This document shows positions 39,820 to 49,469 of a stretch of DNA of 49,469 bases, piece by piece. The notes beneath the pieces are model-generated. The model was not told the DNA's origin. It searched no databases and saw nothing but the letters and a program-made list of their open reading frames with translations. The stretch spans positions 643,290-692,758 of the forward strand of contig NZ_LMHM01000016.1 of assembly GCF_001427785.1 (NCBI RefSeq). The letters are read 5' to 3'. The number at the start of each line of letters is the position of its first letter. Position 1 is the first letter of the stretch. A program made the translations under genes and the position numbers. This stretch comes from Lysobacter sp. Root690 (GTDB lineage Bacteria > Pseudomonadota > Gammaproteobacteria > Xanthomonadales > Xanthomonadaceae).

Positions 39820-42800
39820 CAAATGCCTTCTTTGACCATCTTGTTGACGAGATTATCACCAAAAGCCACAGCCCCAACATGCAGTCTTTCGATCAATGGC
39901 AGCACTGACAAATATGGCAGAGCGGTTGTGGTTGCCTTGGCATGAATTCCACGAAGCTCGTGAAATTCGTGACCGAAAATTGCCGTCATTTTTCGATCAC
40001 TGTTAAGCACGCTTTGCCGCACGCGCACCACCGCCATCTCGCCGAATAAATCTCCCCACGACATGATCTTGTTGTGAGTCAGATTTGGATACTGCTTTGT
40101 TTCATAGCTTGCATATTTGCCGACCCCGTAGTTCTTATCGAAGACGCCGTCTTCGACTATGACATATTTGACCCGCAACCCACCGCCGTGATCAACCACA
40201 ACTTGATTAGGCGCAGTCACCGTGTAGTCGACAAGCCCCTCTTTGAACGCTCCGTTGCTATCAACAAAATCGATGGCGCCCTCAAGTGTCCTGGGAACAT
40301 CGTTGTCCCGCCACAGATGTTCGGTCGCGTGCATTTCTGCCGCCCCCGACACCTTCTCACCGTATCGATTCGGTTTTGATTTACCGCGAGTCGAGGCGAC
40401 ATCCGGGCGCTCGGACAGCCCGAGATCGCCCCAGCCTTCGATGTTATGACTAAAAGGCGAACGCGCTCGCCCTTCGGGCAATAGACGGCGTGCGCCTTGT
40501 CCGCCCATCAGAGTCGTCAATACCGTCGCAAACTTGTCCTCAAGCGGCATATCCCATATCGCTTTCGCTGCGCGTTTCGAACCCTGCTCCGGGTCGGCCA
40601 GGAATGCCACCAAGGAATCACGCGTATCAGGGCTGGTGACAGTTCGAACCGTACCGATCGTACCCTGGAGCACCGTATCTCCAAGCACCACCGCGCCATT
40701 TATATAGATCTTTGCCCGTAACTCCGCTTCGGAGCTAGAGTTATCAAGGGATTCGCGAGCAATCTGTCTGCCTCTACTTGCGTAGGACTGCACCCCCGCT
40801 AAGAAGTCGTCCAGAGGTTTGATGGCGCCCCAGCTCCTGCCCCAGTACCACGCCTGATCAAACTCGGCATTCGTGGCCCAACGCTGCGCGACGGGAGCCA
40901 TCCTGACTCCCACACCGGCCCACTGCTGGTTGTAAGTGGCTAATTCATCCAAGTACGCTTGATAGTTACCATAAGCCTTTACGGTAGGCACGTCGAATGG
41001 CTTTGAGCCGTCGACAGTGTTGTACATCGCGTGGTAGCTATCGAACGTGTCACCACTGCCGGGATCGAATGCCGGTGCATTCTTTTCTCTCTGGACCCGC
41101 ACGATGAATTGCGTCTGTTCTTGGCTAAGGCCCATCAACGCGGCAGCCGCTTGGCCCGGACCCATTTCGACTGCGGAGCTGACGCCACTCATTGGATCGG
41201 TCTGCGGATAGTTGACAGAAGATGAACTCACGCGCTGCGCTGACAAGCCGATAGCGAAAGGCCCTGCGTTCGACCACGCTGCATCGTAGAGTTGCTGGCT
41301 CATGTGCTGCTGTTCGATACGGCCGACGCGGCGTGCAGCCGCCCCGCCGACAAGCGCATGGCCCAGCGCGTTACCTGCCGCATCCGCCAGCATCATGCTT
41401 GTATGCCAATGCGCTTCGACCCCGACGGCTTTTCGAATGCCATATTCGGCTAAGTTGCTCAGCATGTCCGACGCTATCGCCTGCCAGGAAAACGGCCTTG
41501 AGCGTATCCAGGATCTTCTCGCGCCGGCCTGTTCGTATTCGACACCCGAGGCTTTTGATATCCCGTATCCGGCCACTGCGGTAGCGGACTGAGCAGCCAT
41601 TTCACGCAAGCTGAAATGCGTTTCCATCCCGAGCGTACGCCCCACCGCATAGCCAGTGGAATAACTCACCGCGGCGCCGACCGCCGTGCCAGCGACGGCA
41701 CCAGCCGTGCCTCCGATTCCTTGACTGACCCAGCCATTGACTTGCCCACCGGCATAAGCCGCCGCGGCCGAAACCGCGATGCTCTTGTAGTCGATCATTC
41801 CGGGCGCGCCATGCGAGCCCGGGTCGTAGATCGAACGGGCCAGATCGTCGCTGTTACCTCCCAAGGGATTGAGACCCAAACGTAGTGCTCTGCCCCAGTC
41901 GTATTGGCCGTTGAGCATCAGCTGACTCATCTGGCCGGCATAGTTGCCGGCCGCGGCGCCCGCGACCGGGCCGGCGAAGTAGCTGACGACCGCCGTCACC
42001 ACCACCGAAATCAACTTCGACATCGCGCCGCATTGCGCCTTCGGCGGAGGCGGTATGTACGGCAGATTCGGAGTAGTCGACCCGACCGCCTCGGCAGGGT
42101 TGTACGGCTTGAACGTATTGGAATCGTTGCTGCTGACACGGGTGCTCGGCGCGGTGATGAACGTGCCGGCCGCGAGTTCCTGATCCGGGTTACCCAGACC
42201 GTTGGCTTGGGCGAGCACGTACCACAGCGTGTCGCTGCCATAGATGCGCACGGCCAGGCTGCGCAAGGTGTCACCTGCCTGCACCGGCACACTGCTGCCG
42301 TCGCCAGCGTCGTAGTTGCCCAAGCCGCTCAGACTCTGGATCTGCTTGGTGAAATACGTGCTGTTGTTGAAGCTCGCGATGCTGCCCTGACGCAGCTCGG
42401 CCAGCTGCTGGCCCGCCGCGTGGACCAGCATGTAGTTATTTGGCCCCTGATCGCCTGGCTGCACGAACTGGCCGCTGCTGTTGAGGCTGCCTTCGCGGCG
42501 GGTCAGCACGCGGGCATCGCCGTTATAGGCGTAGTAACGCATGCGGTCGTCGAGCGATCCGTTGCGCAAGGGCGTGTTTTCGCGCTGCGACATCAGATGG
42601 CCGAACGGATCGTAGGTCAGCGTATTGGTGGTGGTTCGGTAGTTGTGGTTCGAACTGGTACCGGTAACCGACTCTTCCTGATACGTCTCCCAGCCCTGGA
42701 AAGTGACGTTGTAGTAGTGGGTGTACTCGGAGTTGTTGTTGGAGACCCCGGTGTAGCGATAGCTGGCCAGACGTCCGCCCACGTCGTAACCGCCGACGTT

Positions 42801-45800
42801 ATCGGTGCGGCTGCGCCGTTGCAGCACAGTGATGTCTTCCATCTGCCGTTGGGCATCGCCATATACCGTCATGACCCAACTTTCGTCCGCGTATTGCGGC
42901 CTCTGCCAGGTCTCCTGATAAAGCATGCGACCGTCGGCGTCGTAGTCGTAGCGCTCGCCATAGAACAACCAGCCGCCGTAAGGATAGAAGCCGTAGACCT
43001 CGTCGACTTCGTTTTCCCGCTGTCTATGCACGAACATCGCGCTGGCGCCGTAATACTGACGAACTTCCTTCAATCGGTTGTTGGCATCGTAAAAAAGCTG
43101 CTTGGACACGCCTTCGTAGTCGTTGGCCACCTGACCGCCGCGCAGGGTCAGCGGGTGGAACTCCAGAACCCGGTTGCCGCGCAAATCGTAGCTGTAGCGT
43201 TCCAGGCGCACGTCGTCGCCGATCGCGATCGCACGGGCGGCGACGTTGCCGCCGGCGTCGTACATGATTTCGTACGATTCCGAGTTGCGGCTGGACACCA
43301 GAATCTGCCCGTTCACCAGATCGCCGTTATTAATCTTGATCCGGTTCTCGGCGTCGTAGACGAACCAGTAGGTCGTGGTCTGCACCGGCGCATTGCCGGC
43401 CGCGGCCGCGCTGACGACGGCCTGGGCGGACACCGGTTGGGCCGAGTCGAAACTGTCCTGGTTCTCGGCCACCGCGCTGCTCTGCGCCGGCCCCATGTCG
43501 AACACCAGCGCCGCCTGCTCGCCGCCGCCCGGCAGACTGGCCGGATCCTGCGGGAAGCCCGGACCGCCGCCACCGCCGTTGCGCACTGTCTTCACGGTCG
43601 CGCCGAACACCATGTCCACGTAGGCGCCGTGCGAATCGGTCGCACGCAGACGGAACTCCATGCCGTACTCGTAGTTCTCCACGCCCGCGTAGGGACGGCC
43701 TTCGACGAAGAGTTCGCCGGTGTGGAAGATCCCGACGCCCCAGCCGGACGGCGCGATCACCGAGTACGTCAGTGGATTGCCGTCGGGATCGCGGAAGGTG
43801 TCGGCCGGCATGTAGTAACGCTGCAGCGGAGGGATCCCCGGCTCGTCGATCACCACGATGAAGTAAGCGCCCTCCGCCTGGCGATTCACGTACGGAGCCA
43901 GATTCTCCGGGGGGCGCGGCGTCACCGTGAGAGTGAACTGCGTGGCGGTCGACGCGCCCCATTGATCGAACGCCTGGACCGTGACGGTGTACGTGCCGGG
44001 TGTCGTCGGCGCGCCGCTCATGGTCTTGGTGTCCGCGTCGTAACCGACTCCGGGCGGCAGTCCGGTGATCGTATACATCGCCAGATCGCCGTCGGCATCG
44101 GTGAACCACGGCAACGCGTAGTTCCAGCCGGTCGTGGCCATCACGCTCTGGGCGGGTACCGTCGGCGCCACCGGGGCGGTGTTGCCGCGTACAAACAGTC
44201 GGACCGGCAAGGTGGTGATGCCACCCATTCCGTCGGTCGCGGTGTATTTGAATTCGTATTCGCCTAGCTGACTCGGAGTGCCGAACAGCATCCGCGTGGC
44301 CGGGTCGAAACTCAAACCGGGCGGCAGGTTGGTGGCGCGGTAGGTCAGCGCGTCGCCGTCACCGTCGTGGAACGCCGGCAGCTGGAACGAATACGCCAGA
44401 CCGAGGACGCCGGTGGCCGCGAAAGTGAACTGCGGCGCGGTCGGCCGTTGGTTGCCCGCGCGCGTGGTCAAGGTCAGGGTCGCGGTGCGTGTCGCGCCGT
44501 CCGGATCGGTCGCGGTGAAGGCCACGTTGTAAACCAGACCGGACGCCAGCCCTTCCGGTGGTCGCCCGACCAGACGCAACTGCGATACGCCCTGCACGTT
44601 GGTGCGCTGGAATGTAAGCCAGGACGGCAAGCCGCTCGCGCGAATCTCCAGGCCGTCGCCATCGGCGTCGTAGAACACCTCCGACACCGGCATCGACCAC
44701 AGGAAGTCGCGATCGACCGGGATCGCTTTGGCTGGCAGCGGCGACGGCCCGCTCGGCGCGTGGTTTGGCGCCACCACCAATTGCACGGTCTTGATCTGCG
44801 ATTCCCAGCCGAGCTGATCGGTGGCGCGGACCTGCAACGTGTAGGTACCACTTTGCGGTACGCCACGCAGACGAAGCGCGCCGGGCGAACTGGTATCGAG
44901 CTGCAGCCACGCCGGCAACGACGCGGCATTGACCACGCTCAGGCGCATCTGGTCGCCGATGTCGAGGTCGTAGAAGAAATCGGCCGCGAACAGGTCTTTG
45001 CTCCAGGCCTGGCCGGTCTTGACCAGCAGCGTTTCGGTGTTGGTGTTGTGCAGCCGCGGCTCGACGTTATTGCGCACGAACAGCACGAACGTAGCTTCGG
45101 TCGCGGCCGATGGATTGGCGGTCTCGTAGGCGGTCATGCGGATCTGCAGATCCTGGACCGGCACGTTCGCGTCCGGGCGCGCGATGAAGGTGATCAGGTT
45201 GCTGGCGGGATCGCGCTTCACGGTGAGCCAGGGCGGCAAGGCCCCGCCGCCGACCAAGTCGACCCTCAGGCTCAGCGGGTCCTGCTCCGGATCGCGGAAG
45301 TATTCGCTGAACACCAACGAGAATTCCCCGGTGGTGCCGGGCCGGACCGAATGCCACGGAATGCCCTGCAACAGGGTCGGCGCGTTGTTGGCGTCTACCG
45401 GAACACTGTCGGCGGCCGGGCCGTAGCCCGAGCGGGCGACGGCGCTGCGGCGGTTGCCGACCGCGTCGTAGCTGTACGACAGATCGAATACGCGCTTGCT
45501 GGCGCCCGACGACAGATCGTCCTGGGTCACGCGTTGAATACGGTTATGGCTGTCGTACACCGTGCGGGTGATGGTATGTACGGTCAGGCCGCCGCCATCG
45601 ACGGTGTTCACTTCCTCCAAGGTACGGTTGCCGGCGGCGTCGTATTCGTAGCGATAGCGCGGCGCGACGCTGTTTTCGTAGATCGCCTTGATCTTGCCGT
45701 TGGGGTAGTAGACGGTATGCCGCACCGCGTCGGCCGCGGGGCCGCCGGACTGGGTTTCCGACTGCAGTTGCCCGCTGGTGGGGTGGTAGTAGTAATCGAA

Positions 45801-48800
45801 ATCGCGGCCGCTGAGGTTGTTGTGATCGACCAGCCGGCCGTAGGCGTCGTAATTCCAGGTCAGCTCGTTCCCGTTGACCAGCTCACCGTCGCGATCCTGG
45901 AACGTGGCACCGCTCAACGCGGTGCTTTCGCCGGTCTTGTTACCCATCACATCGTAGGTGTAGCTGGTCCATACGCCCGTCGCGGTCTGGCTTCGCAACA
46001 CCTGGTTATTGCTGTTGTAGTCGTACAGGGAACGATTGTTGAGCGCGTCGAATACCTGCAGGCGATCGCCGCTTTGATTGAGCACGTAACGTTGCAGCGA
46101 GGCCCGGGCGCGGCCGCCACCGCTGGCCAGGTAGTCGCCGATCTCGACCAGTCGGCCTTGGCGGTCGTAGTCCTTGTAGGTCAGATACCCCAGCGGATTC
46201 TGGGTAATGCGCTGATTGCCCATCGCGTCGTAGGCGAACAACGTCGCCTGACCCAAGCCGTCCTTGGAGGTGATCAGACGGCCGACGGCATCGTATTCGT
46301 TGCTACGCACGCTGCCGTTGGCATCGCGGGTGGCGAGCAGACGGCCTAGTGCGTCGTAGAACCACTCATTGACCGGGCGCTGCCACACGCCGACGCCACT
46401 TTCAGATACGACCACCACCAGCGGCCGTTCGTCGCGAGTGACCTGATTGAGTTCGTTGTAACGGTAGTTGGTGCGGTAGCCGCGCGCGTCGACCACCTCG
46501 AGCACGTTGCCCCAGCGATCAACACGCTGCTGAATCGTCGAGATCATCACCGGATCGGCAGTATGCGACGGCAGCCGCGTCAGGGTATTACGGCCCAGAC
46601 GATCGGTGGTGTTCCAGCTGACCGCCTCGACGGTCTGGCCTTCGCTGGTGAACGCGATGTGCGACTCGCGCAGCTGATGGCCGGCCAGGTTGTAACCGAA
46701 ACTGCGGGTGCCGTAGGCCTCGTTGTTGCTGAGCAGGCGTCCAGCGGCGTCGTAGTTGTAATTGTGGGTGCCGCCGACACCCGGGAAGCTCTTCTCGACG
46801 ATCTCGCCGAAGGCGTTGTAGGTCGCCTGCTGCGCCATGTCGACGCCCAGCTGCGCACCGTCGCTGGCCCGGTTTCGTGTCTGGCTCATGCCGGTCTGTC
46901 GACCGGCCTTGTCGAACGAATACCATGAATGGACATCGACGTCGCGACTGCCGTCCGAGCCGCTGAGCCTATACCAGCGATGGATAATGTTGTCGGCCGC
47001 GTCGTAGTCCGTATACGTCGTATCGCCGTTGCTGACGGTATTGCCGACCGCGCGGCCCTGCCAGTCGTAGCGGATCCACTCGATCTGGTCCTTGTTCGGA
47101 TCGCTGTCGAAGCTGCCATCGGGACGCTTGCCGCTGACGTGCTTCCAGGTGCGCAGCAGGTTTCCGAAGGCGTCGTACATCATCTCGGTGAACGGCGAAA
47201 CGTCCGCATACACGTTCGGATGATTCAGGTCGTAGCCGGCGTTCTGCGCCAGCATGCCGAACGTGCCGTCGTTGATGACCTTGCGCATCGGCTCGGTCAC
47301 GTTGAGCACGCGGCCGAGCGCGTCGTAAACGGTGGAGGTGGTGCCGGTGTCGTTGATGATCTGGGTGACGCGGTTTTCACCGTCGTAACGGAACTGGGTG
47401 GCGACATCGCGCACGCCGCTGCTGCCATCGCGTCCCTGGAAATGACGCACCATGGTTTCGTCGATCTTGCGGCCCAACGCGTCGTAAGACCAACGGGTCA
47501 CGCGGTCGTAGCCGCTGGTCGCATCGCCCAACGGCGGCTGCGCCGGCGGCGTTCTGGTATTCAGGCCGCCGGTGGCAATCGCCTTGGCGTATTCGATGGT
47601 CTCGACCGCCTCGCCGGCGACGTTGTAGCCGGTGCGAGTGACGTAGCCTTCGGCATCCACCGTCATGGTCACCCGACCGACCAAATCGTAGTAGGTATAG
47701 GTGTCGGCCCAACGCGCGTCGGCCTGGCCCGGCGTGCCTTCGAGCAGGACCGATTCCTTGACCTTGTTGCCGAAGCCGTCGTATTCGACCCGCACGGTCG
47801 GCGAACCGACGGCACTGGCGCCGGTCGAGGTGAAGTAAGCGACCTGGGTCTGTTCGATCTGCACCGCCAGGCCGCGCTGGTCGTAACGGGTGGTGATGGT
47901 GCGGTCGGCCACCGACGTCGCGGCGGCGGCCTGCATCTGCGCCATCGACAGCGGCTGGCCCTCGCCCCAGCCGCCCAGCGCGCCGACATTCAATTTCTGC
48001 GCGTATCGACGCAGATTGGTCTGCTGGCCGAAGCCGTCGTAGGCATAGGCGGTGACGTAGTTTTCCTGGTCGACGTCGTAGGCGAGCCGGCCCAGATTGT
48101 CGTAGACCTTGTAGCTGTAGAAGCCGCGCACGTCCTTCTGCGCCACGGCTCGGCCGAGCGCGTCGTAGCTGACTTCGATGGTCGACTGGATGCCGCTTGC
48201 GACCAACTGCTTGTTCGCATCGAGCCGGCCCGCGTCCGGGAAAATCGTGCGGATCTGATTGCCGCGGTTGTCGTACTCGTAGCGGGTGACGCGCGGCTGA
48301 TTGGTGTCGGCATTTTCGGTGCGGCTGATGACGTTGCCGAGCGCGTCGTAAGCGGTACGGGTGACGATGCGGCCGACGCGGTAACCCTGCATGCCATTGA
48401 TGTCGGCGTTGCCGATGCCTACTTCCGGGCTGATCTCGGCCGTGCGGCGGCCGGCAGCGTCATATTCGTAGTTCCAGACATGCCCGTTCTTGTTGCGCAG
48501 CGCGGTGATCTGGCCCAGCGGATTGTAGGTGTACTCCTCGTACTGGTTCAGCGCATCGGTGACTCGAACCACCCGGCCCATCGCATCGTAGGCCGTCGTG
48601 GTCTTACGCACGTCGGCGATGCCGGCGACCGCGGTGGCGACCGCCGCTTCGTTCATCGGGGTGCTGATCGAAATGGTGCTGCCGTAGCGACGGGTTTCGA
48701 CGACCCGGCCGGCGCCGTCGTACCGCTGTTCGTTGACCGCGCCCAGATCATCGACGGTGAAACGCACGCGACCGGCGGCGTCGAAGACGTATTGAGTCGA

Positions 48801-49469
48801 GCGGTACAGGTCGGCGGTGTTGTAGGCGCCCGCCGCATTCAGCGCGGCGCCGACCTGCGCCGGTGTCGCCACCGGGCCGAGTGCGATCGGCACGGAGTAT
48901 TGATACTGCGCGGTGACCCGGCTAGCGCCGTCGTAGCGGCGTTCGCTGACTAGATAAGTGGTGGCGCTGTTCTGGGTCAGCGTGTAGCGCTCGCGACCGG
49001 CTGCGTCATAGATATGGCGCACGACCGCGTCGGCGGCGTTGTTGACCGGCGTGATCGCGGCGATGTCGGCGACGCTGGCGGTGCCGGCGCTCAGCTTGGC
49101 GAGCAACGGCGCGGCGATGGTCGCGGCTTGGACGTGGCGCCGCTCCTGCACGACGCGGCCGGCGGCGTCGTAGCTGCGCGTGCTGACGTAACCGGCGCCG
49201 TCGATGGTCGCGGCGATGCGGCCGGCGCTGTCATAGACCTGATAGTTGCGCAGGTCGCGCGCGTCGTCGGCGATCGCCGCGACGCGGTCGCGCACCATGC
49301 CCATCGCGGCTGGATCGCCGGCGATCAGCTGGGACTTGAACGTCGCATCGGTGTTGACCGCGATCGCGGTCGCGTACGCGCGCGTGCCGACCGGGCGGCC
49401 GCCGCCGTCGTACAGCAGTTCGATCACCGAGCCGTTGCCATCGACGGTGTAGCGCGCGCGACCAGCGCC
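39819..49469 (-). CDS. Giant YD/RHS-repeat protein with LysM and variable tip (partial)
   Basis: The open frame continues past the window end, so at least 3216 codons are visible and the N terminus is missing. Counting from the first internal start (49427): YD repeats (YDAAGR, YDALGR, YDAxGN units) cover about 1-1340; five or six cadherin/He_PIG-like domains with repeated YDADGDGL- or FHDGDGDALTY-type segments cover about 1345-1950; more YD repeats about 2000-2350; a LysM domain (VQAGDTLRSLAVRIYGSDTL) about 2378-2425; an Ala/Gly-rich hydrophobic stretch about 2460-2620; a linker; and a C-terminal tip about 2995-3202. The tip includes HATEHLW and GHEFHELRGIH. I did not find the usual RHS core motif before the tip. 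GC drops sharply in the last kilobase. It is probably a cell-surface or secreted polymorphic toxin; the toxin activity is unassigned. Confidence 0.88.
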   Translation of the reverse strand, partial: GAGRARYTVDGNGSVIELLYDGGGRPVGTRAYATAIAVNTDATFKSQLIAGDPAAMGMVRDRVAAIADDARDLRNYQVYDSAGRIAATIDGAGYVSTRSYDAAGRVVQERRHVQAATIAAPLLAKLSAGTASVADIAAITPVNNAADAVVRHIYDAAGRERYTLTQNSATTYLVSERRYDGASRVTAQYQYSVPIALGPVATPAQVGAALNAAGAYNTADLYRSTQYVFDAAGRVRFTVDDLGAVNEQRYDGAGRVVETRRYGSTISISTPMNEAAVATAVAGIADVRKTTTAYDAMGRVVRVTDALNQYEEYTYNPLGQITALRNKNGHVWNYEYDAAGRRTAEISPEVGIGNADINGMQGYRVGRIVTRTAYDALGNVISRTENADTNQPRVTRYEYDNRGNQIRTIFPDAGRLDANKQLVASGIQSTIEVSYDALGRAVAQKDVRGFYSYKVYDNLGRLAYDVDQENYVTAYAYDGFGQQTNLRRYAQKLNVGALGGWGEGQPLSMAQMQAAAATSVADRTITTRYDQRGLAVQIEQTQVAYFTSTGASAVGSPTVRVEYDGFGNKVKESVLLEGTPGQADARWADTYTYYDLVGRVTMTVDAEGYVTRTGYNVAGEAVETIEYAKAIATGGLNTRTPPAQPPLGDATSGYDRVTRWSYDALGRKIDETMVRHFQGRDGSSGVRDVATQFRYDGENRVTQIINDTGTTSTVYDALGRVLNVTEPMRKVINDGTFGMLAQNAGYDLNHPNVYADVSPFTEMMYDAFGNLLRTWKHVSGKRPDGSFDSDPNKDQIEWIRYDWQGRAVGNTVSNGDTTYTDYDAADNIIHRWYRLSGSDGSRDVDVHSWYSFDKAGRQTGMSQTRNRASDGAQLGVDMAQQATYNAFGEIVEKSFPGVGGTHNYNYDAAGRLLSNNEAYGTRSFGYNLAGHQLRESHIAFTSEGQTVEAVSWNTTDRLGRNTLTRLPSHTADPVMISTIQQRVDRWGNVLEVVDARGYRTNYRYNELNQVTRDERPLVVVVSESGVGVWQRPVNEWFYDALGRLLATRDANGSVRSNEYDAVGRLITSKDGLGQATLFAYDAMGNQRITQNPLGYLTYKDYDRQGRLVEIGDYLASGGGRARASLQRYVLNQSGDRLQVFDALNNRSLYDYNSNNQVLRSQTATGVWTSYTYDVMGNKTGESTALSGATFQDRDGELVNGNELTWNYDAYGRLVDHNNLSGRDFDYYYHPTSGQLQSETQSGGPAADAVRHTVYYPNGKIKAIYENSVAPRYRYEYDAAGNRTLEEVNTVDGGGLTVHTITRTVYDSHNRIQRVTQDDLSSGASKRVFDLSYSYDAVGNRRSAVARSGYGPAADSVPVDANNAPTLLQGIPWHSVRPGTTGEFSLVFSEYFRDPEQDPLSLRVDLVGGGALPPWLTVKRDPASNLITFIARPDANVPVQDLQIRMTAYETANPSAATEATFVLFVRNNVEPRLHNTNTETLLVKTGQAWSKDLFAADFFYDLDIGDQMRLSVVNAASLPAWLQLDTSSPGALRLRGVPQSGTYTLQVRATDQLGWESQIKTVQLVVAPNHAPSGPSPLPAKAIPVDRDFLWSMPVSEVFYDADGDGLEIRASGLPSWLTFQRTNVQGVSQLRLVGRPPEGLASGLVYNVAFTATDPDGATRTATLTLTTRAGNQRPTAPQFTFAATGVLGLAYSFQLPAFHDGDGDALTYRATNLPPGLSFDPATRMLFGTPSQLGEYEFKYTATDGMGGITTLPVRLFVRGNTAPVAPTVPAQSVMATTGWNYALPWFTDADGDLAMYTITGLPPGVGYDADTKTMSGAPTTPGTYTVTVQAFDQWGASTATQFTLTVTPRPPENLAPYVNRQAEGAYFIVVIDEPGIPPLQRYYMPADTFRDPDGNPLTYSVIAPSGWGVGIFHTGELFVEGRPYAGVENYEYGMEFRLRATDSHGAYVDMVFGATVKTVRNGGGGGPGFPQDPASLPGGGEQAALVFDMGPAQSSAVAENQDSFDSAQPVSAQAVVSAAAAGNAPVQTTTYWFVYDAENRIKINNGDLVNGQILVSSRNSESYEIMYDAGGNVAARAIAIGDDVRLERYSYDLRGNRVLEFHPLTLRGGQVANDYEGVSKQLFYDANNRLKEVRQYYGASAMFVHRQRENEVDEVYGFYPYGGWLFYGERYDYDADGRMLYQETWQRPQYADESWVMTVYGDAQRQMEDITVLQRRSRTDNVGGYDVGGRLASYRYTGVSNNNSEYTHYYNVTFQGWETYQEESVTGTSSNHNYRTTTNTLTYDPFGHLMSQRENTPLRNGSLDDRMRYYAYNGDARVLTRREGSLNSSGQFVQPGDQGPNNYMLVHAAGQQLAELRQGSIASFNNSTYFTKQIQSLSGLGNYDAGDGSSVPVQAGDTLRSLAVRIYGSDTLWYVLAQANGLGNPDQELAAGTFITAPSTRVSSNDSNTFKPYNPAEAVGSTTPNLPYIPPPPKAQCGAMSKLISVVVTAVVSYFAGPVAGAAAGNYAGQMSQLMLNGQYDWGRALRLGLNPLGGNSDDLARSIYDPGSHGAPGMIDYKSIAVSAAAAYAGGQVNGWVSQGIGGTAGAVAGTAVGAAVSYSTGYAVGRTLGMETHFSLREMAAQSATAVAGYGISKASGVEYEQAGARRSWIRSRPFSWQAIASDMLSNLAEYGIRKAVGVEAHWHTSMMLADAAGNALGHALVGGAAARRVGRIEQQHMSQQLYDAAWSNAGPFAIGLSAQRVSSSSVNYPQTDPMSGVSSAVEMGPGQAAAALMGLSQEQTQFIVRVQREKNAPAFDPGSGDTFDSYHAMYNTVDGSKPFDVPTVKAYGNYQAYLDELATYNQQWAGVGVRMAPVAQRWATNAEFDQAWYWGRSWGAIKPLDDFLAGVQSYASRGRQIARESLDNSSSEAELRAKIYINGAVVLGDTVLQGTIGTVRTVTSPDTRDSLVAFLADPEQGSKRAAKAIWDMPLEDKFATVLTTLMGGQGARRLLPEGRARSPFSHNIEGWGDLGLSERPDVASTRGKSKPNRYGEKVSGAAEMHATEHLWRDNDVPRTLEGAIDFVDSNGAFKEGLVDYTVTAPNQVVVDHGGGLRVKYVIVEDGVFDKNYGVGKYASYETKQYPNLTHNKIMSWGDLFGEMAVVRVRQSVLNSDRKMTAIFGHEFHELRGIHAKATTTALPYLSVLPLIERLHVGAVAFGDNLVNKMVKEGI

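Noticed and set aside
39819-40000. GHEFHELRGIH in the YD-repeat protein tip as a zinc-metalloprotease HExxH motif
   Set aside because: The spacing is His-Glu-x-His, not His-Glu-x-x-His; metal binding remains possible but the protease motif is not met.

Overview
The window is a 49.5 kb piece of a high-GC Gram-negative chromosome, most probably a Lysobacter or close relative in the Xanthomonadaceae. The evidence is the codon use, the many dispersed REP-type repeats with the core GTAGGAGCGGCGTRAGCCGCGAC, a TorF-type porin beside a polyamine transporter, a SapC-family protein and a giant YD-repeat protein. I had no search tool, so family names rest on motifs and recall.

Layout. (1) 195-5381: a TorF/Gcw_chp porin divergent from a four-gene polyamine ABC operon (lipoprotein, ATPase, two permeases) with start/stop overlaps. 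(2) 5382-8940: a small secreted eight-cysteine protein convergent with a PstS-like phosphate-binding protein, separated by a bidirectional terminator, then a gene-free stretch with two near-identical REP doublets. (3) 8941-28981, all on the minus strand: a two-partner secretion (TPS) island. In transcription order it encodes a TpsB/ShlB-type transporter, an ExbB-like channel fused to a periplasmic DUF2341-LamG region, ExbD, a TonB-like protein, a large porin, a coiled-coil exported protein, a small exported two-cysteine protein, and a 4001-residue filamentous-haemagglutinin-like TpsA. A TPS pair packaged with its own proton-motive energiser and an extra porin is the most unusual system here. 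(4) 28982-38162: a repeat-rich intergenic region, then ordinary genes (SapC family, a small conserved protein, fluoride channel crcB, rarA, a degenerate SUMF1-like protein, a GH108 muramidase, an enol-lactonase-like hydrolase divergent from a LysR regulator, one unknown). (5) 38163-39456: no intact gene, an eroded IS1595-type transposase fragment and a degenerate CTTGCG/CGCAAG repeat field. (6) 39457-49469: a giant YD/RHS-repeat protein whose N terminus lies outside the window. It has a stack of cadherin-like domains, a LysM domain and a low-GC C-terminal tip, followed immediately by a translationally coupled small gene that is a candidate immunity gene.

How the parts work together. The porin and Pot operon look like an outer-plus-inner-membrane polyamine uptake route. 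In the TPS island, TpsB would export TpsA while ExbB/ExbD/TonB supply proton-motive energy to an outer-membrane partner that may be the co-encoded porin, TpsB or something elsewhere; this is inference. The adjacent PstS-like gene and remembered resemblance to the phosphate-starvation-induced PdtA/PdtB locus of Pseudomonas aeruginosa suggest a phosphate-scavenging context, but I found no convincing Pho box. No tRNA, rRNA, CRISPR array or complete mobile element was seen.
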